A stretch of 64,000 nucleotides of DNA, taken from Streptomyces sp. LUP47B. GTDB lineage: Bacteria; Actinomycetota; Actinomycetes; Streptomycetales; Streptomycetaceae. Position 1 is the stretch's first letter; the number at the start of each line of letters is the position of its first letter. Below, piece by piece: positions 1 to 7,638 of the stretch. The DNA is taken from positions 461,842-525,841 of the forward strand of contig NZ_MJAH01000002.1 in the NCBI RefSeq assembly GCF_001746295.1, read 5' to 3'. The position numbers and the translations under genes were made by a program. The notes below the pieces were generated by a model that saw only the letters and a program-made list of their open reading frames with translations, was not told the DNA's origin and made no database searches.

Positions 1-1067
1 GTGAGGTCGATGTGGTTCAGGGCCTGGATGCGGGCGCGGCGGACGGAGAGGGCCTGGACTTCGGCGGTGAGGTGGGTCGTGCCGGGGGTGGGGCGACTGC
101 GGCGGGGACGCCAACGGCGGAATGCCCGGCCTTCGGCCGGGATGCTGTTCCCACCCGCACCACTCGTACAACTTTCGTCGTCGGGTGCGGGTGGCCCCTG
201 TGAGGCGGTCTCGCCGTCGGCGGCTGCGGGTGCGTCGTCCACAGGCGTGCGCCCGGACAGCCGCTCCCGCAGTTCCCCCGCCCGCCGCCGCGCGTCCCGC
301 ACCGTCAGCGGCAACGGAGCCCAGCCCGCCAGCCGGCCCAGGTCCACCACCGGCGGATACACCGGGGATACGGCCATCATCTCGGCCGGGGTGCCGAGGA
401 GCAGTGCTTCCCCGGGGGCGGGCAGGAGGGCGACCTGGTCGGCGTACTGGATGACGCGTTCCAGGCGGTGTTCGGCCATGAGGACCGTGGTGCCGAGATC
501 GTGGACCAGCCGTTGGAGGACGGCGAGGACCTCCTCCGCCGCCGCGGGGTCCAGGGCCGACGTCGGTTCGTCCAGGACCAGGACCCGGGGATGCGGGGTG
601 AGGACCGAGCCGATGGCCACGCGTTGCTGCTGGCCCCCGGAGAGCGTGGCCAGGGGACGGTCGCGCAGGGGAGCCAGGCCCAGCAGGTCCAGGGTCTCCT
701 CCACCCGACGGCGCATCACCGTCGGCGGTAGGCCCAACGACTCCATGCCGTAGGCGAGTTCGTCCTCCACGGTGTCCGTCACGAAGTGGGACAGCGGATC
801 CTGGCCCACCGTGCCGACCACATCCGCCAGTTCGCGCGGCTTGTGGGTACGGGTGTCGCGGCCGGCCACCGTGACCCGGCCGCGCAGGGTGCCGCCGGTG
901 AAGTGCGGGACGAGCCCGCTGACGGCGCCGAGGATCGTGGACTTGCCGACCCCCGACGGGCCCACGAGCAGCACGAGTTCACCTTCCGGCACCTCGAAGT
1001 CGACGCCTCGGACGGTGGGTTCGGACGCACCGTCGTACGTCACGGAGACATCCTCGAAGCGGATCAC
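1..1067 (-). CDS. ECF transporter ATPase, two fused ABC domains (3' end cut by window)
   Basis: ATPase of an energy-coupling-factor importer; it hydrolyses ATP at the inner membrane face to drive EcfT and a substrate-binding S subunit. Seen: the first ABC domain begins VIRFEDVSVTYDG and carries Walker A GPSGVGKST, signature LSGGQQQRVAIG, Walker B VLVLDEPTSALD and an H-loop MAEHRLE. After a linker a second domain starts (VQALSVRRARIQALNHIDLT) and runs off the left edge, so this is an EcfA1-EcfA2 fusion of which about 355 residues are visible. The GTG start at 1067 overlaps the ecfT stop in a GTGA, implying translational coupling. It is the fourth gene of the riboswitch-controlled operon. No S component is visible; it may lie beyond base 1. 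Confidence 0.9.
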   Translation of the reverse strand, partial: MIRFEDVSVTYDGASEPTVRGVDFEVPEGELVLLVGPSGVGKSTILGAVSGLVPHFTGGTLRGRVTVAGRDTRTHKPRELADVVGTVGQDPLSHFVTDTVEDELAYGMESLGLPPTVMRRRVEETLDLLGLAPLRDRPLATLSGGQQQRVAIGSVLTPHPRVLVLDEPTSALDPAAAEEVLAVLQRLVHDLGTTVLMAEHRLERVIQYADQVALLPAPGEALLLGTPAEMMAVSPVYPPVVDLGRLAGWAPLPLTVRDARRRAGELRERLSGRTPVDDAPAAADGETASQGPPAPDDESCTSGAGGNSIPAEGRAFRRWRPRRSRPTPGTTHLTAEVQALSVRRARIQALNHIDL

Positions 1068-2224
1068 GACGACGGCTCCTTGGGCGTGGGGGCGAGGAAG
1101 GCCGGCAGCAGGCCGAGCAGGACGGCCGCGGCCGGCAGGAGGGGCAGGGTGGGGGCGACGAGCGGCACCACGCCCGGGTGCAGGGCCGCCGGATCGGTCG
1201 CGCCCGCGAGGAACATCGACGCCGCCACGGCCGCGCCGGAACCGGCGACCAGGAAGGACCGGACGTCCCAGCGGTCCGGGCGGTAACGGGTACGCGGCGT
1301 GCGGCGGCCCCCGAGACGCAGACCCGCGAGGGCGGCGGTCAGGCCGGCGAGCAGGACGGGGATGCCGTATGTGCCGCCCTCGGCGGTGAGGAGTCCGTAC
1401 GTTCCCGCGCAGACACCGAGCAGGCCGCCCAGGGTGAGCGCGGTGGTCGTACGGCGGACTCCGGGCGGGACCTCGGCCGTACGGCCGTAGCCGCGGGCGT
1501 CCATCGCCGCGGCGAGGGCGACCGAGCGCTCCAACGCGCTCTCCAGCACCGGGAGTCCGACCTGGAGGAGACCGCGGATGCCGGTGTCCGGGCGGCCCCG
1601 GAGGCGGCGGGCGGCGCGGAGGCGGTGGACGTCGGCGATGAGATGGGGGGCGAAGGTCAGGGCCACCACCACGGCGACGCCGAGTTCGTAGAGGGCGCCG
1701 GGGAGGGACTTGAGGAGGCGGTGCGGGTTGGCGAGGGCGTTCGCCGCGCCCACGCAGATGAGGAGGGTGGCCAGTTTCAGGCCGTCGTAGAGGGCGAAGA
1801 CGAGGGACTCCGCGGTGACCCTGCCGCCCAGCCGGATGCCCTGCGCCCAGTGGGGGAGCGGGAGTTCGGGGAGGGTGACGAGCACATGCGTGCCGGGAAT
1901 GGGGGAGCCCAGGGTGATCGCGAAGAGGAGACGGACCAGGATGACGGCGAGGGCGAGTTGGACGAACGCGGCGTAGGAGCGGGACCAGGGCGTGGGGCGG
2001 CGGCAGGTCGCCACCACGTATCCGGAGGTGGTGATGAGGAGGGCGAGGAGGAGAGGGTTGGTGGTGCGGGTCGCCGCTATCCCGAGGGAGAGGGACCACA
2101 GCCACCAGGCGCCGGGGTGCAGGGGCGCGGGGCGGGTGGGTGCGCTCGGCGACGCCGGCCGGGAGGCGCCCGTCCTCGGGGCGGCGGCCCGACCGTCCGC
2201 GGGCCGCGCGGGTGCGTCACGCAT
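1064..2224 (-). CDS. ECF transporter transmembrane subunit EcfT (CbiQ family)
   Basis: Membrane coupling subunit linking the ATPases to the S component. The 386-residue protein has a Pro/Ala-rich cytoplasmic N-terminus (about residues 1-38), then hydrophobic helices. The coupling region carries the CbiQ/EcfT arginine motifs, RRLRGR and the canonical AMDARGYGR, which contact the ATPases in known systems. The C-terminus holds further hydrophobic segments, so the protein is longer than typical EcfT (about 260 residues); the extra helices could take part in substrate binding. Its start overlaps the preceding SCO2322-family gene by 8 bp and its stop overlaps the ATPase start. Substrate is inferred only from the upstream cobalamin riboswitch. 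Confidence 0.9.
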   Translation of the reverse strand: MRDAPARPADGRAAAPRTGASRPASPSAPTRPAPLHPGAWWLWSLSLGIAATRTTNPLLLALLITTSGYVVATCRRPTPWSRSYAAFVQLALAVILVRLLFAITLGSPIPGTHVLVTLPELPLPHWAQGIRLGGRVTAESLVFALYDGLKLATLLICVGAANALANPHRLLKSLPGALYELGVAVVVALTFAPHLIADVHRLRAARRLRGRPDTGIRGLLQVGLPVLESALERSVALAAAMDARGYGRTAEVPPGVRRTTTALTLGGLLGVCAGTYGLLTAEGGTYGIPVLLAGLTAALAGLRLGGRRTPRTRYRPDRWDVRSFLVAGSGAAVAASMFLAGATDPAALHPGVVPLVAPTLPLLPAAAVLLGLLPAFLAPTPKEPSS

Positions 2225-2846
2225 GCCGGCGGCGCCTCGCCTGCCATACCGCCGCCGCGCCCAACGCCACCACGCCCGCTGCTCCCGCCCACAGGCCCAC
2301 CGACGGGCCGCCGTCCTGCTTTCCCCCGGCGGGCGCCGCCTTCGCCGCCCCCGTCACCTGCTCCCCGCACCCCGTCTCCGGATACCCCGCGATCGCGCAC
2401 AGCAGGGCGTTGGTGTTGTAGCGGAGCGGTTTGGCGGCCGTTGCCAGGGCCTCCGCCGTCGTCGCGTCGCGGGGTACCACCGCGCACTCGGTGCGCCGGG
2501 CCGGGGGCGCCTCGCCGGACGGGGCGTCCGAAGCCGTACCGAAGTCGAGGACCAGCGCCACGCGCTTACGGCCGTCCCGCGCCGCCGTGTCCCCGCAGAT
2601 CGCGGTGAACGACGCCGTCCCGCGGGGCGTGTCCGCGTCCGCCGAGTCCTCGCTCACCGCGAAGCGGAAGCCTTGAACGTCACCGTCCGAGGGGACGGCC
2701 GTCGAGGGGCCCTCGGTGGCGTAGGTCCAGGTCGAGCCGGTGCGGTCCCAGAAGGACCAGTAGCGGTACCCGGCGGCGTGCGCCGGGCTCGCGGAGGCCA
2801 GGAGGAGGCCCGCCAGGAGGGAGAGGAGGAGGGCCCGCCGGGTCAC
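2217..2846 (-). CDS. SCO2322-family secreted, membrane-anchored protein
   Basis: A 209-residue exported protein. Seen: N-terminal signal peptide (TRRALLLSLLAGLLLASASP, cleavage likely after AHA), an extracellular domain starting GYRYWSFWDRTGSTW with several cysteines, and a C-terminal hydrophobic segment followed by RRRRHA, which would anchor it with the domain outside. The GTG start at 2846 overlaps the preceding gene's stop (GTGA); a longer reading frame to 3128 exists but lacks a signal peptide at its start and overlaps the neighbour. I recognise the family name only; no biochemical function is known to me. Co-transcription with the toroid protein and ECF genes suggests an extracytoplasmic accessory role in uptake. 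Confidence 0.8.
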   Translation of the reverse strand: MTRRALLLSLLAGLLLASASPAHAAGYRYWSFWDRTGSTWTYATEGPSTAVPSDGDVQGFRFAVSEDSADADTPRGTASFTAICGDTAARDGRKRVALVLDFGTASDAPSGEAPPARRTECAVVPRDATTAEALATAAKPLRYNTNALLCAIAGYPETGCGEQVTGAAKAAPAGGKQDGGPSVGLWAGAAGVVALGAAAVWQARRRRHA

Positions 2847-4030
2847 GGCTGCTTCCTCTTGTTGCGGCTGCTGAGCAGGAAGCCGATGCCCGCGCCGGCG
2901 GCGAGACCCGCGCCGACCATCCACCACACGGACGTGTCGGAGTCGTCCTGGGACGTGATTGCGTGCCTTTTGACCGGCCCCGGTCCCGTCGCGGTCAGCT
3001 GCTTGACCAGGTCCGTGCCGCCGAAGTCGCTCGGGTCGGCGCCACCCGCCTCGGCGGCGAGGATCAACTGGGCGTATGCCGCCGGACCGTTCTGCTCGGC
3101 CCACTTCGCGGAGTTCCGCTCCAGCCACGCCAGGGGCTCGCGCGCCTTTGCGGGACCGCCCTGGACGGCGAGTGCCACGACCGCGTCAGCCGTGTTGCCG
3201 TAGTCGGGCTGGTTCTCGGAGCCGGGGAGAGCGGAGGTCAGGTGGCCGTCCTTCGCGACGGCCTTCGCCAGGTAGGCCGAGCCGTTGGCCGCCGCGCCCG
3301 CCGGGGTGGGGCGGGCCGCGTCGGTGCAGGCGGCGTTCTTCTTGTCGCCGGCCTTCACCGAGACCATGCCCTGGCCCAGCGCACCGACGACGGCCGCCGC
3401 GGTCGCGTCCGCGTTGGCCGTGAGCTTGCCCTTCTTGTCCGGCTGGTAGGCGAAGGCGCCCCCGTCGGCGCACGGCAGGGACAGCTTCAGCAGGGCGTCG
3501 TAGGGCGAGTTGCCGCCTTTGAGGGCCTTGGCGGGGTCGTCGCCGGAGGCCTTCAGCGCGCCGATCGCCACGGACGTCGAATTGGCGTCACTTGGGCCGC
3601 CGGGGGTGTAGCCCCAGCCGCCGTCCTTGTTCTGGACGGACTTCAGCCAGGTCACCGCCTTCGTGACCGCGGTGCCGTGCCCGCCGACCGCGGACAGGGC
3701 CTGCGCGGCGGCGGCCGTGCTGTTGGTGTCGACCATCAACTTGGCGTCGCAGGCCTTGGCCGGGTTCGCGCGGAACGCCGGGAACGCCCCGCTCGCGCAC
3801 TGTTGCCCGGCCAGCCAGGCGACGGCAGCGTCGGCGGGCTCTACGTCCACCCGGTGCAGGGCGACGATCGCGAGCGACTGCCGCCAGACCCCGTCGTACG
3901 TGGGGTCGCCGCTGCCGTACAGCCCCGAGGGCAGGGACGGCGACGGAGACGGCGAGGCGGCCATGGCGGGTGCGGCCGTGCCGAAGGCGACGGTGGCGGC
4001 CAGGACCGCGGCGCTGCGGCGGACGTTCAT
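2843..4030 (-). CDS. Secreted alpha/alpha-toroid (prenyltransferase/squalene-oxidase repeat) protein, probable corrinoid-uptake component
   Basis: A 395-residue surface protein. Seen: signal peptide (MNVRRSAAVLAATVAFGTAA), repeats of the terpene-cyclase/prenyltransferase toroid type (WLAGQQCASGAF, WLKSVQNKDGGWGYTPGG, WLERNSAKWAEQNGPAAY), six or more scattered cysteines, then a C-terminal hydrophobic anchor and RNKRKQP tail. Known: mammalian intrinsic factor and transcobalamin, which bind cobalamin, have the same alpha6/alpha6 barrel. Inferred: first gene behind the cobalamin riboswitch, so likely a corrinoid-binding surface protein feeding the ECF transporter. The ATG at 4030 is chosen because it begins the signal peptide; the frame stays open upstream to 4348, across the riboswitch, and that part is not coding. 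An enzyme role is unlikely, as no DDTA- or DxDD-type motif is seen. Confidence 0.8.
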   Translation of the reverse strand: MNVRRSAAVLAATVAFGTAAPAMAASPSPSPSLPSGLYGSGDPTYDGVWRQSLAIVALHRVDVEPADAAVAWLAGQQCASGAFPAFRANPAKACDAKLMVDTNSTAAAAQALSAVGGHGTAVTKAVTWLKSVQNKDGGWGYTPGGPSDANSTSVAIGALKASGDDPAKALKGGNSPYDALLKLSLPCADGGAFAYQPDKKGKLTANADATAAAVVGALGQGMVSVKAGDKKNAACTDAARPTPAGAAANGSAYLAKAVAKDGHLTSALPGSENQPDYGNTADAVVALAVQGGPAKAREPLAWLERNSAKWAEQNGPAAYAQLILAAEAGGADPSDFGGTDLVKQLTATGPGPVKRHAITSQDDSDTSVWWMVGAGLAAGAGIGFLLSSRNKRKQP

Positions 4031-4086
4031 GATCGGCGGATGCCCTTCTCCCTGCGGGGAGCCGGGCAGCGCGGGAGGACCCCGGG

Positions 4087-4214
4087 CGGCTCGGCTCCGT
4101 ATACCTCGACGGTGCCGCGCACCGGCCGGTCTCCCAGGCCCGTGAGGCACCGGCTCGGCTCCGTATACCTCGACGGTGCCGCGCACCGGCCGGTCTCCCA
4201 GGCCCGTGAGGCAC
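4087..4214. repeat. Perfect 64-bp tandem duplication inside the riboswitch leader
   Basis: Bases 4087-4150 and 4151-4214 are identical over 64 bp. Each unit holds the B12-box-like segment and a GGTGC-GCG-GCACC mini-hairpin. The copy nearest the P4 element (4151-4214) would complete the normal aptamer; the second copy lies between the aptamer and the start codon at 4030. Confidence 0.95.
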
Positions 4215-4300
4215 TGGGGCAGGGGAAACGCCGGAATTGCACCGGCTTCCCCCTGTACGGCATGTGATGACGACCTGGCTACTGTACTCGCCCGTAGGAA
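4087..4300 (-). promoter_or_regulatory. Cobalamin (B12) riboswitch upstream of the ECF operon
   Basis: Read on the minus strand, the leader contains the conserved P4 element GGGAAGCCGGTGCAATTCCG (about 4249 down to 4230), then CTGCCCCAGTG, and a B12-box-like CCTGGGAGACCGGCC (about 4204-4190, repeated at 4140-4126). These match the cobalamin riboswitch pattern GGGAA..CCGGTG..A.TCCGG and GCCAGGAGACC. The 5' limit is approximate. High cobalamin would be expected to repress the downstream operon. The 3' part is duplicated (see the repeat entry), which is unusual. Confidence 0.8.
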
Positions 4301-4307
4301 AGCGGCA

Positions 4308-4401
4308 GAGAGCCGCCCAGGGGCCCCGGTTCCGGGCTGGACAGCCACGTACGACCGAGAGCCGCCCAGGGGCCTGGGTCCGGGCTAGACAGCCACGTAC
4401 G
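4308..4401. repeat. Imperfect tandem duplication (about 45 bp, period 49) at the MBL gene 3' end
   Basis: Segment 4308-4353 is repeated with a few differences at 4357-4401. The right copy includes the last codons and stop (TAG) of the MBL-fold gene; the left copy carries TGGAC where the right has TAGAC. It lies just upstream of the riboswitch start on the minus strand. Confidence 0.85.
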
Positions 4402-5410
4402 TCACCGGATCGCTCCCCGTCACCGCCTCCGCGCGGCCCAGCTTCACCAGCCGCCGCAGATGCGCCTCGGCCTCCGAGACCGCGATGTTGCGTGATCCGT
4501 AGGGGATCTGGTCCCAGGGCCGGTTCCACTCCATGCGCACGGCGAGCTGCCAGGGGGTGAGCGGCTCGGCGAGGAGGGACTGCAGGTCGGTGAGGCGTTC
4601 CTCGTGGTGGGCGAGCAACTGCCCTACGCGGGCGCTCGCGTCGGTGAAGACGTGCTGGTGGGCGGGGAGGACCTCGGCGGGGGCGAGCCGCCCGACGCGT
4701 TCCAGGGAGTCGAGGTAGTCGCCGAGGGGGTCGGTGACGGTGGCGTCGTCCGGGTCCTCGTACAGGCCGATGTGCGGGGTGATCTCGGGGAGCAGGTGAT
4801 CGCCGGAGAACAGCCGTCCGTGGCCCGGCAGTCCGGAGGGGTGCTCCTCCTCCAGGTGCAGGCAGACATGGCCCGGTGTGTGTCCCGGGGTCCAGATGGC
4901 CCGGAGCCTGCGGCCGGGGAGGTCGAGGAGTTCGCCGGGGACGATCTCGCGGTCGGGCAGGGCGGGCGAGAAGCCGGGCAGCTCGCGGCGGCGCGCGGTG
5001 CGCAGCGGGGCCACGTGGTCCTCGGGGGCGCCCGCCGCCTCCAACTTGGCTGTCATATAGGTGAACCAGCGCTCGGCACGGGTCTCGCGGGTGCGCCGCA
5101 CGATCGCGGAGTCCGCGGCGTGCATCGCGATCCAGGCGCCGGACGCCTCCCGCACCTTGCCGGAGAGGCCGTGGTGGTCGGGGTGGTGGTGGGTGATGAC
5201 CACGCCGTGGATCTGGCCCACGTCGGTCCCGCACGCGGTCAGCCCCTCGGCGAGGGTGTCCCAGGAGTCCGGGTCGTCCCAGCCGGTGTCGACCAGCACC
5301 GGTCCCCGGTCGGTCTCGACGACGTACACGAGGGTGTGGCCGAGCGGATTGTCGGGGATGGGCACCTGAACGGACCGGACGCCACCGCCATGGTCGTACG
5401 CCTGCGCCAT
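4385..5410 (-). CDS. MBL-fold metallo-hydrolase
   Basis: Metallo-beta-lactamase-fold hydrolase, about 341 residues. Seen: metal-binding HHHPDHHG around residue 75, then TPGHTPGH, a GDHLL aspartate and HQHVF histidines, giving a full two-metal site. The C-terminal alpha-helical part (AVSEAEAHLRRLVKLGRAEA) resembles the winged-helix tail of LACTB2-like hydrolases. The ATG at 5410 (MAQAYDHGGG) follows GGGGAG; a TTG at 5434 would extend the frame but has no ribosome site. It is divergent from aldA with the KstR-like operator between them, so may belong to the same lipid or steroid regulon, possibly hydrolysing a thioester or lactone. Substrate unknown. Confidence 0.85.
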   Translation of the reverse strand: MAQAYDHGGGVRSVQVPIPDNPLGHTLVYVVETDRGPVLVDTGWDDPDSWDTLAEGLTACGTDVGQIHGVVITHHHPDHHGLSGKVREASGAWIAMHAADSAIVRRTRETRAERWFTYMTAKLEAAGAPEDHVAPLRTARRRELPGFSPALPDREIVPGELLDLPGRRLRAIWTPGHTPGHVCLHLEEEHPSGLPGHGRLFSGDHLLPEITPHIGLYEDPDDATVTDPLGDYLDSLERVGRLAPAEVLPAHQHVFTDASARVGQLLAHHEERLTDLQSLLAEPLTPWQLAVRMEWNRPWDQIPYGSRNIAVSEAEAHLRRLVKLGRAEAVTGSDPVTYVAV

Positions 5411-5445
5411 GAGCTCCCCAATCACCGCGTTCAAGTCACTATAAC

Positions 5446-5459
5446 TAGAACGAGTTTCG
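5446..5459. promoter_or_regulatory. KstR-like operator (MBL / aldehyde dehydrogenase divergent promoters)
   Basis: TAGAACGAGTTTCG matches the KstR-type consensus TnnAACnnGTTnnA except at the last base. It lies between the divergent starts at 5410 and 5579 and shares its core with the sites at 8428 and 23415. Confidence 0.6.
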
Positions 5460-5578
5460 ACGGTAGCCCGAGGTCACCAACGGCCGTGGTGTGCGGCCCG
5501 TGGACTCCTCGGAGTGGAACTGGTATCAGTTCCGTATCTGATGGATCGTCAGTAAGCCGCCCCGGGGAGGCAGTCGCC

Positions 5579-7036
5579 ATGACCGAGCTCGTGGAACACG
5601 GACAGCTGTTCATCGGCGGGGAGTTGACCGACCCCCTGGGCGAGGACGTCATCGAGGTGATCTCCCCGCACACCGAGGAGGTCATCGGACGGGTCCCGCA
5701 CGCCTCGCGTGCGGACGTGGACGCGGCGGTCGCCGCCGCACGCACCGCCTTCGACGAGGGGCCCTGGCCGCGGATGACGCTCGACGAGCGCATCGAGGTC
5801 GTCACCAGGATCAAGGACGGCATCGCGGTCCGGCACGAGGAGATCGCCCGCGTGATCTCCTCCGAGAACGGTTCCCCGTACTCCTGGAGCGTCCTCGCAC
5901 AGGCCCTCGGCGCGATGATGGTGTGGGACTCGGCGATCACGGTCGCGCGGAACTTCACGTACGAGGAGACCCGCGACGGAGTCCTCGGCCGCATCCTCGT
6001 GCGCCGCGAGCCGGTCGGCGTCGTGGCGGCCGTGGTGCCCTGGAACGTCCCGCAGTTCGTCGCCGCCGCCAAGCTCGCGCCCGCGCTGCTCACCGGCTGC
6101 ACGGTGGTGCTCAAGCCGTCGCCCGAGTCGCCGCTGGACGCGTACATCCTGGCCGAGATCACCAAGGAGGCGGGGCTGCCTGAGGGCGTCCTGTCCATCC
6201 TCCCGGCCGACCGGGAGGTGAGCGAGTACCTGGTCGGGCACCCGGGGATCGACAAGGTCTCCTTCACCGGCTCGGTGGGCGCGGGCAAGCGCGTGATGGA
6301 GGTCGCCGCCCGCAATCTCACCCGCGTGACCCTGGAGCTGGGCGGCAAGTCGGCGGCCGTGGTCCTCCCGGACGCGGACGTCGAGGCGGCCGTCGCCGGG
6401 ATCGTCCCGTCCGCCTGGATGAACAACGGCCAGGCCTGCGTGGCCCAGACCCGCATCCTGCTGCCCCGCTCCCGCTACGACGAGTTCGCCGAGGCCCTTG
6501 CCGCGGCGGCGAGTTCACTGGTCGTCGGCGACCCGCTCGACCCGGCCACCCAGGTCGGCCCGCTGGTCGCCGAACGCCAGCAGCGCCGCAACCTCGACTA
6601 CATCCGAATCGGTCAGGAGGAGGGCGCCAAGATCCTCACCGGCGGCGGGCGCCCGGCGGGCCGGGACCGCGGCTGGTACGTCGAGCCGACGCTCTTCGGG
6701 GACGTCGACAACTCGATGCGGATCGCGCGCGAGGAGATCTTCGGACCGGTGATCTGTCTCCTTCCCTACGGCGACGAGTCCGAGGCGGTCAAGATCGCCA
6801 ACGACTCCGACTACGGCCTGTCCGGCAGCGTGTGGACGGCCGACGTCGAGCGCGGCATCGAGGTCGCACGCCAGGTCCGTACCGGCACCTACAACGTCAA
6901 CACCTTCAGCCTCGACATGCTCGGCCCCTTCGGCGGCTACAAGAACTCCGGTCTGGGAAGGGAGTTCGGCCCGGAGGGCTACGGCGAGTTCCTGGAGCAC
7001 AAGATGATCCATCTGCCGGCCGGCTGGGAGGGGTGA
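5579..7036 (+). CDS. NAD(P)-dependent aldehyde dehydrogenase
   Basis: Oxidises an aldehyde to the acid with NAD(P); cytoplasmic. The 485-residue protein is full length for the family. Seen: PWNVP (Asn156), catalytic Glu253 in LELGGKS, nucleophile Cys287 in NNGQACVAQT, and the EEIFGPV and GGYKNSGLGRE motifs. The ATG at 5579 follows GGGGAGG; the frame is open much further upstream but that is the antisense of the MBL gene. A ferredoxin gene follows 6 bp downstream, an arrangement found near KstR-controlled genes in mycobacteria. The operator at 5446 implies control by the regulator at 7639. The physiological aldehyde (sterol or lipid derived) is not known. Confidence 0.92.
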   Translation: MTELVEHGQLFIGGELTDPLGEDVIEVISPHTEEVIGRVPHASRADVDAAVAAARTAFDEGPWPRMTLDERIEVVTRIKDGIAVRHEEIARVISSENGSPYSWSVLAQALGAMMVWDSAITVARNFTYEETRDGVLGRILVRREPVGVVAAVVPWNVPQFVAAAKLAPALLTGCTVVLKPSPESPLDAYILAEITKEAGLPEGVLSILPADREVSEYLVGHPGIDKVSFTGSVGAGKRVMEVAARNLTRVTLELGGKSAAVVLPDADVEAAVAGIVPSAWMNNGQACVAQTRILLPRSRYDEFAEALAAAASSLVVGDPLDPATQVGPLVAERQQRRNLDYIRIGQEEGAKILTGGGRPAGRDRGWYVEPTLFGDVDNSMRIAREEIFGPVICLLPYGDESEAVKIANDSDYGLSGSVWTADVERGIEVARQVRTGTYNVNTFSLDMLGPFGGYKNSGLGREFGPEGYGEFLEHKMIHLPAGWEG

Positions 7037-7042
7037 GCGGCG

Positions 7043-7276
7043 ATGGGAGACCGCTGGCACGTCGAGGTCGACCGCTCCTTGTGCATCGGCTCCGCGCAGT
7101 GCGTGCACACCGCCCCCGACGGCTTCCGCCTGGACACCGCCCGCCAGTCCCACCCCGCCGACCCGGAGAGCGACGCCAACGAGCGGGTCCTGGCGGCGGC
7201 GGAGAACTGCCCGGTGGAGGCCATCATGATCACACTGCTGGAGAGCGGGGAGCCGGTGTTCCCGCCGGAGGAGTAG
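7043..7276 (+). CDS. [3Fe-4S] ferredoxin
   Basis: A 77-residue electron carrier. Seen: Cys14 and Cys20 in CIGSAQC, and Cys56 in NCPVEAI. With only three cluster cysteines and Ala where the fourth would be, this fits the single [3Fe-4S] ferredoxins that serve bacterial cytochromes P450. No P450 gene is adjacent in this window, so its partner is unclear. Start ATG at 7043, 6 bp after the aldehyde dehydrogenase stop, so the two genes are surely co-transcribed. Acidic overall, with DPESDANERV in the middle. Confidence 0.9.
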   Translation: MGDRWHVEVDRSLCIGSAQCVHTAPDGFRLDTARQSHPADPESDANERVLAAAENCPVEAIMITLLESGEPVFPPEE

Positions 7277-7638
7277 GGGCCGGGAAAATCATGGAGTGAA
7301 TGGGTTCATTCCAGCACGAGCGTTCTATTGTGGACATAGGCCTACGAGGCGAGTGAGGGAGTCCGACCGAAGTAGCCGACTTGGGCGAGAGGCGCAGGCT
7401 TCCGCCGGGGCCGACGTCGACGGTAGGGCTGAGAGGCCGAAGAGCAGCGGGATGGCTCGACGGCGACCCCAAGAACCTGATCCGGACCATGCCGGCGAAG
7501 GGAACCCGTCTCGTGGGTCGTCTCGTGCGATTGCCCAAGCGCATCCCCTACGAGAACTTCCGGCCGGCACTCCCCCCAGCCGTCGGCCGGGGGGACCCTC
7601 AGAGCAGGGGCCGGACGCCGCACGTCAACGGGCAGCCG
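7277..7638. other. Intergenic region without a convincing gene
   Basis: It holds an inverted repeat GAATGggttCATTC at about 7298-7311, and a plus-strand stretch at about 7450-7565 that translates to protein-like sequence (DPKNLIRTMPAKGTRLVGR then LPKRIPYENF) without a good start or family match, possibly the tail of a decayed gene. A terminator hairpin lies at 7572. Confidence 0.4.
7572..7594. terminator. Hairpin between the ferredoxin and the regulator gene
   Basis: CCCCCC at 7572-7577 pairs with GGGGGG at 7589-7594, with an inner GCC/GGC pairing. It sits between two convergent genes and could serve both directions. No U tract, as is usual in Streptomyces. Confidence 0.55.

Noticed and set aside
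3588..5234. 548-codon minus-strand open frame spanning the riboswitch
   Set aside because: It crosses two gene ends and a riboswitch in another frame, and its product is Arg/Pro-rich with no family features.
7310..7330. Possible fourth KstR-like site (GAGCGTTCTA)
   Set aside because: Only one half-site is present; the AAC half at the required spacing is missing.
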